From the NCBI GenBank assembly GCA_937959065.1, contig CALGOI010000091.1:1-8377 (forward strand): a stretch of 8,377 bases of DNA, given 5' to 3'. The position numbers and the translations under genes were made by a program. Positions within the stretch are counted from its first letter, which is position 1. Each line of letters starts with the position of its first letter. The notes beneath the pieces were generated by a model, which saw only the letters and a list, made by a program, of their open reading frames with translations, had not been told where the DNA came from and did not search any database. The DNA comes from an uncultured Ignavibacteriota bacterium (GTDB taxonomy: Bacteria > Bacteroidota > Ignavibacteria > Tepidaquicellales > Tepidaquicellaceae). This document shows, in pieces, positions 6,201 to 8,377 of the stretch.

Positions 6201-6232
6201 AAAAAACTCAAGAAGTTACTCTTGAGTTTTTT
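6201..6232 (-). terminator. Strong hairpin terminator between the thioredoxin lipoprotein gene and dxr
   Basis: A perfect 13-bp stem (6201-6213 with 6220-6232) encloses a 6-nt loop. Six A-T pairs at its base give T tracts on both strands; on the minus strand the T-rich run extends to about 6194. It lies 62 bp after the thioredoxin stop and should end the sigma-factor operon. It could also stop plus-strand transcription. Its minus-strand T tract runs almost into the dxr start codon. Confidence 0.85.
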
Positions 6233-6293
6233 AATATAATCCTATTTTATGATAAAAGAGAGGGTATTTGAAACCCATGTCTATACTCTTGTA

Positions 6294-6944
6294 TTAAAGG
6301 TATTTATTGATAGTAGCCATGAAGGTAGCTTTATCTCTGCTGCCGACTATGGTTTCTACGATCTTTCCATCTTTGTTAACGATATAAGTAGTAGGAACAC
6401 CTTCAATTGTTGAGCCTGTAGCTTTTTCGAAAGCAGCCACTAACTCTTCGTTTCCATCCACGATCCAGTAAGAGACCGGTTTTTCTTTTAAGAAGTCTTT
6501 CACGTCTGGTGTATCGTCCTGGTGGAATACATTTAAACCGATCATCTTGAATTTGTCACCGTCTAACTCTTCAGAAATCTCGGAAAGTTCAGGCATTTCC
6601 TTGATGCATGGTCCGCACCATGTAGCCCAAAGGTTAACAAAAACAACTTTGCCTTTAAGGGCGCTCATCGACATTTGCGAACCGTTCTCTTCCCATGTAA
6701 AATTAGGAGCATTTCCTTCAGTGGAAGCGTTTTCTATCTTTCCAACAGGGGAGAGTTTAATTCCATCTGTGTTACCTGATGATTTATTGTCGGAGTCTTT
6801 ACCGTCAGTGTTAGATGTATTTTCGACTTTAGAGTCTGTATTGCTTTTATTTTGGTTCTCAGTGGAATCAGTTTTACCGGAATCTCCGCATGCAATGAAT
6901 GAAACAGTAAAAACCAGTGCAAGGATAAGATTCAAAATTTTCAT
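6294..6944 (-). CDS. TlpA/ResA-like thioredoxin-fold lipoprotein
   Basis: A 216-residue lipoprotein with a thioredoxin domain facing the periplasm. The signal (1-18) ends in the lipobox FIAC with C19 as the lipidation site. Residues 20-62 are a Ser/Thr/Asn/Asp/Lys-rich linker that would hold the domain off the membrane. The AhpC/TSA-Redoxin type domain (about 78-216) starts APNFTWE and has the active site WCGPC (C110, C113) in VFVNLWATWCGPC and the cis-proline motif GVPTT (182-186). Relatives reduce or oxidise protein thiols in the envelope, for example in cytochrome c maturation, but the partner is not readable here. It starts 8 nt after the anti-sigma stop, so the two are surely co-transcribed. 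This makes redox control of that stress pathway worth considering. Confidence 0.92.
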   Translation of the reverse strand: MKILNLILALVFTVSFIACGDSGKTDSTENQNKSNTDSKVENTSNTDGKDSDNKSSGNTDGIKLSPVGKIENASTEGNAPNFTWEENGSQMSMSALKGKVVFVNLWATWCGPCIKEMPELSEISEELDGDKFKMIGLNVFHQDDTPDVKDFLKEKPVSYWIVDGNEELVAAFEKATGSTIEGVPTTYIVNKDGKIVETIVGSRDKATFMATINKYL

Positions 6945-6952
6945 TTTATATT

Positions 6953-7867
6953 TTATTTATAATTAGTTAAAACCGCGTGAATTTGATCGGCATCCATTTT
7001 AGAAACCGATGATGAAATAGCATCATCCTTGTGCCATAGAATTATGTTCTCTTTTCCACCCTGTTTCTTGGGGCAGTGCAGCCAGTTCTTACCTACTTTA
7101 ACATTTTCCTTCATATCGCCGGCAAGCATAATCTCTTTGTTATTATCGTCGAGAATATCTTTCTTGCAAAGCTGTAAAGTGTAAATAATCGTATCACCCT
7201 TTTTATGAATGAAGTGAGCAGCTTTTTTACCTCCCATTTCGTTGTATACACCTCCAATAAGCATAGCATCTTTTACGTCGGGTACGAATACCTCGTAATC
7301 CATTTTCTCATCGAACCATTTCTCAAGCTCCTGAGCATTACTTGTTGCATATTGTATCTTTATATCACCGGATTGAACTTTTTCGTACACCCCTCTTGAT
7401 ATTTCAACGAGATTTACATTATCGGGGATACTTTCAGCATTGAAAAAATTGGTAAATAAAAAGAAAATAAGCATAATAGCTGCTACAGAACCGAAGAGAT
7501 AAAAATAATTCCTCGGGTTGCCTTTCTTTTCTTTCCGGATCGAAGATGAAACCACAGTGCCGGCAGGATATCGTCTTGAATATTCTGCAGAAATGTTATC
7601 GGTGTAAGTATTAATCGATGTCTGTATGTTCTGGTAAACATACTGTGGAGTTTCAATACGAGTGACTCTGCTTTTGATTTCCGATTTTACTGCTTTTTCA
7701 AACGAGTGCCTGTTTTTGATATCGGTATCAGAAGCGAGTTGCTGCAGTATAACTTCTCTTTCCGAATCGGTCAACTCATTATCAATAAGCGCTGAGATTA
7801 AATCATACTCTCTACCGGAATTCATGCTGTTTTCACTGTTGTCAGAATTTGTATTATTCTGCCCCAT
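6953..7867 (-). CDS. Single-pass transmembrane anti-sigma factor
   Basis: Predicted to hold the adjacent ECF sigma factor at the membrane. From the ATG at 7867 it has 304 residues. The cytoplasmic part contains the usual anti-sigma opening ISALIDNELTDSERE (about 24-38), then an arginine/lysine-rich stretch, one membrane helix (about 121-141) and a periplasmic domain (about 145-304). This domain resembles the sensor domain of other anti-sigma factors (ELEKWFDEKMDY, then IGGVYNEMGGKKAAHFIHK). There is no HxxxCxxC zinc motif. The only two cysteines, C234 and C265, are both periplasmic. A TTG two codons upstream (7873) is an alternative start; the ATG is preferred as more usual. It lies 51 bp after the sigma gene and 8 bp before the thioredoxin gene. 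Confidence 0.85.
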   Translation of the reverse strand: MGQNNTNSDNSENSMNSGREYDLISALIDNELTDSEREVILQQLASDTDIKNRHSFEKAVKSEIKSRVTRIETPQYVYQNIQTSINTYTDNISAEYSRRYPAGTVVSSSIRKEKKGNPRNYFYLFGSVAAIMLIFFLFTNFFNAESIPDNVNLVEISRGVYEKVQSGDIKIQYATSNAQELEKWFDEKMDYEVFVPDVKDAMLIGGVYNEMGGKKAAHFIHKKGDTIIYTLQLCKKDILDDNNKEIMLAGDMKENVKVGKNWLHCPKKQGGKENIILWHKDDAISSSVSKMDADQIHAVLTNYK

Positions 7868-7918
7868 AGGCAATACTTTAATTAGTCAGAAATCTGTTTA
7901 TTTATTCCCTTTTTAGTT

Positions 7919-8377
7919 TTAATCCTTTAAAGCTTTAGTAACATCATATCCTTTATCCTTAGCATACTCAAGTAATTTTTGCTGAAGGAGTTTTCTGCCC
8001 CTGTGTAATCTGCTCCTGACAGTGCCGATGGGGCATTGCACAAACTCGGCAATTTCTTCATAACTTAAGCCTTCGAGATCGCACAGGATTACCACCGTTT
8101 TAAAATCATCAGGCAGTGAGTTTAAAGCATTAACCATATCATCGTCTAATAAGTTCGAGAATAATTTCTGCTGCAGATCAGTAGATTCTACCCTATCTGA
8201 TTTTATTGAATCAAAGAAATTCTCGACTTCGCTATAGTCAACTTTGCCCGGTTCTTTCTGGTTTTTCCTGTACTTATTAATGAACAAATTTTTCATAATT
8301 CGAAACAGCCATGCCTTGCAATTAGTTCCTTTTTCAAACTTATGAAAAAATCTAAATGCACGCAGATATGTCTCCTG
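7919..8377 (-). CDS. ECF-type RNA polymerase sigma factor, N-terminal part beyond the window
   Basis: The C-terminal 152 codons of a sigma-70 family ECF factor that directs RNA polymerase to a regulon under the control of the neighbouring anti-sigma factor. The reading frame stays open to the right edge, so the true start is outside; the ATG at 8296 is internal. The first visible residues, QETYLRAFRFFHKFEKGTNC and then KAWLFRIMKNLFINKYRK, are the end of region 2, which binds the -10 element. A short linker follows. Region 4 (about 83-139) contains LPDDFKTVVILCDLEGLSYEEIAE and the helix-turn-helix GTVRSRLHRGRKLL, which binds the -35 element. Such genes are usually autoregulated, but the promoter is not visible. 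The order sigma, anti-sigma, thioredoxin lipoprotein reads as one operon. Confidence 0.93.
   Translation of the reverse strand, partial: QETYLRAFRFFHKFEKGTNCKAWLFRIMKNLFINKYRKNQKEPGKVDYSEVENFFDSIKSDRVESTDLQQKLFSNLLDDDMVNALNSLPDDFKTVVILCDLEGLSYEEIAEFVQCPIGTVRSRLHRGRKLLQQKLLEYAKDKGYDVTKALKD

Noticed and set aside
6179..6211. Promoter for dxr: TTG (6211-6209), 22 nt, TATCTTTG (6186-6179) on the minus strand
   Set aside because: The match is exact, but transcription would begin downstream of both TTG start candidates and leave no start codon before the NADPH loop. Probably a chance match, unless dxr starts at a very rare codon.
6255..6290. Small hairpin GGGT...ACCC between the thioredoxin stop and the terminator
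   Set aside because: Only four base pairs with no T run; not distinguishable from chance.
6547..6966. Open frame on the plus strand opposite the thioredoxin lipoprotein
   Set aside because: It is antisense to an intact thioredoxin domain and its sequence follows from that gene's codons.
7919..8296. Short sigma-like protein starting at the ATG at 8296
   Set aside because: The frame continues upstream to the window edge with conserved region 2 residues, so this ATG is internal to a longer sigma factor.

Overview
The window looks like core chromosome of a moderately AT-rich member of the Bacteroidota/Ignavibacteriota (FCB) group. Two things point there. Several genes, notably the TPMT-type methyltransferase, the ECF sigma factor and the transmembrane anti-sigma factor, read like FCB versions. 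Sites matching the Bacteroidota promoter (TTG near -33, TAnnTTTG near -7) also lie upstream of both tRNA genes and the methyltransferase, and clear Shine-Dalgarno sequences are absent. The phylum is an inference; the genus cannot be told.

Layout, left to right. Bases 1-204 (minus) are the first 68 codons of an acyl-CoA carboxylase carboxyltransferase subunit. It lies 24 bp downstream of clpX (229-1515, minus), which lies 41 bp downstream of tRNA-Leu(UAG) (1557-1638, minus). No terminator is visible between them, so the tRNA, clpX and the carboxylase may share one transcript. A 180-bp AT-rich gap with an inverted repeat and a probable leaderless promoter precedes two plus-strand genes: a TPMT-family methyltransferase (1819-2442) and a lipoprotein of unknown function (2504-3205). 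A plus-strand terminator follows, facing the terminator of tRNA-Ser(GCU) (3300-3389, minus). Between this tRNA and its only visible promoter (3525-3555) lies a decayed 5' copy of the same tRNA gene.

The rest is on the minus strand. dxr (5012-6193) and rseP (3584-4951) form a pair. dxr starts at TTG, just after a strong hairpin terminator (6201-6232) that ends the unit upstream. That unit is an ECF sigma factor (7919 to beyond the right edge), its transmembrane anti-sigma factor (6953-7867) and a TlpA/ResA-like thioredoxin lipoprotein (6294-6944).

How the genes may work together: the sigma/anti-sigma/thioredoxin unit looks like an envelope stress module. The anti-sigma factor has exactly two cysteines, both in its predicted periplasmic domain, and the next gene encodes a periplasm-facing thiol oxidoreductase. 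The site-2 protease RseP, which in other bacteria cleaves anti-sigma factors in the membrane, is encoded about 2 kb further on. Apart from this possible redox link and the tRNA-Ser remnant, the genes are recognisable housekeeping families. I see no CRISPR array, transposase, integrase, phage gene or clearly new multi-gene system.
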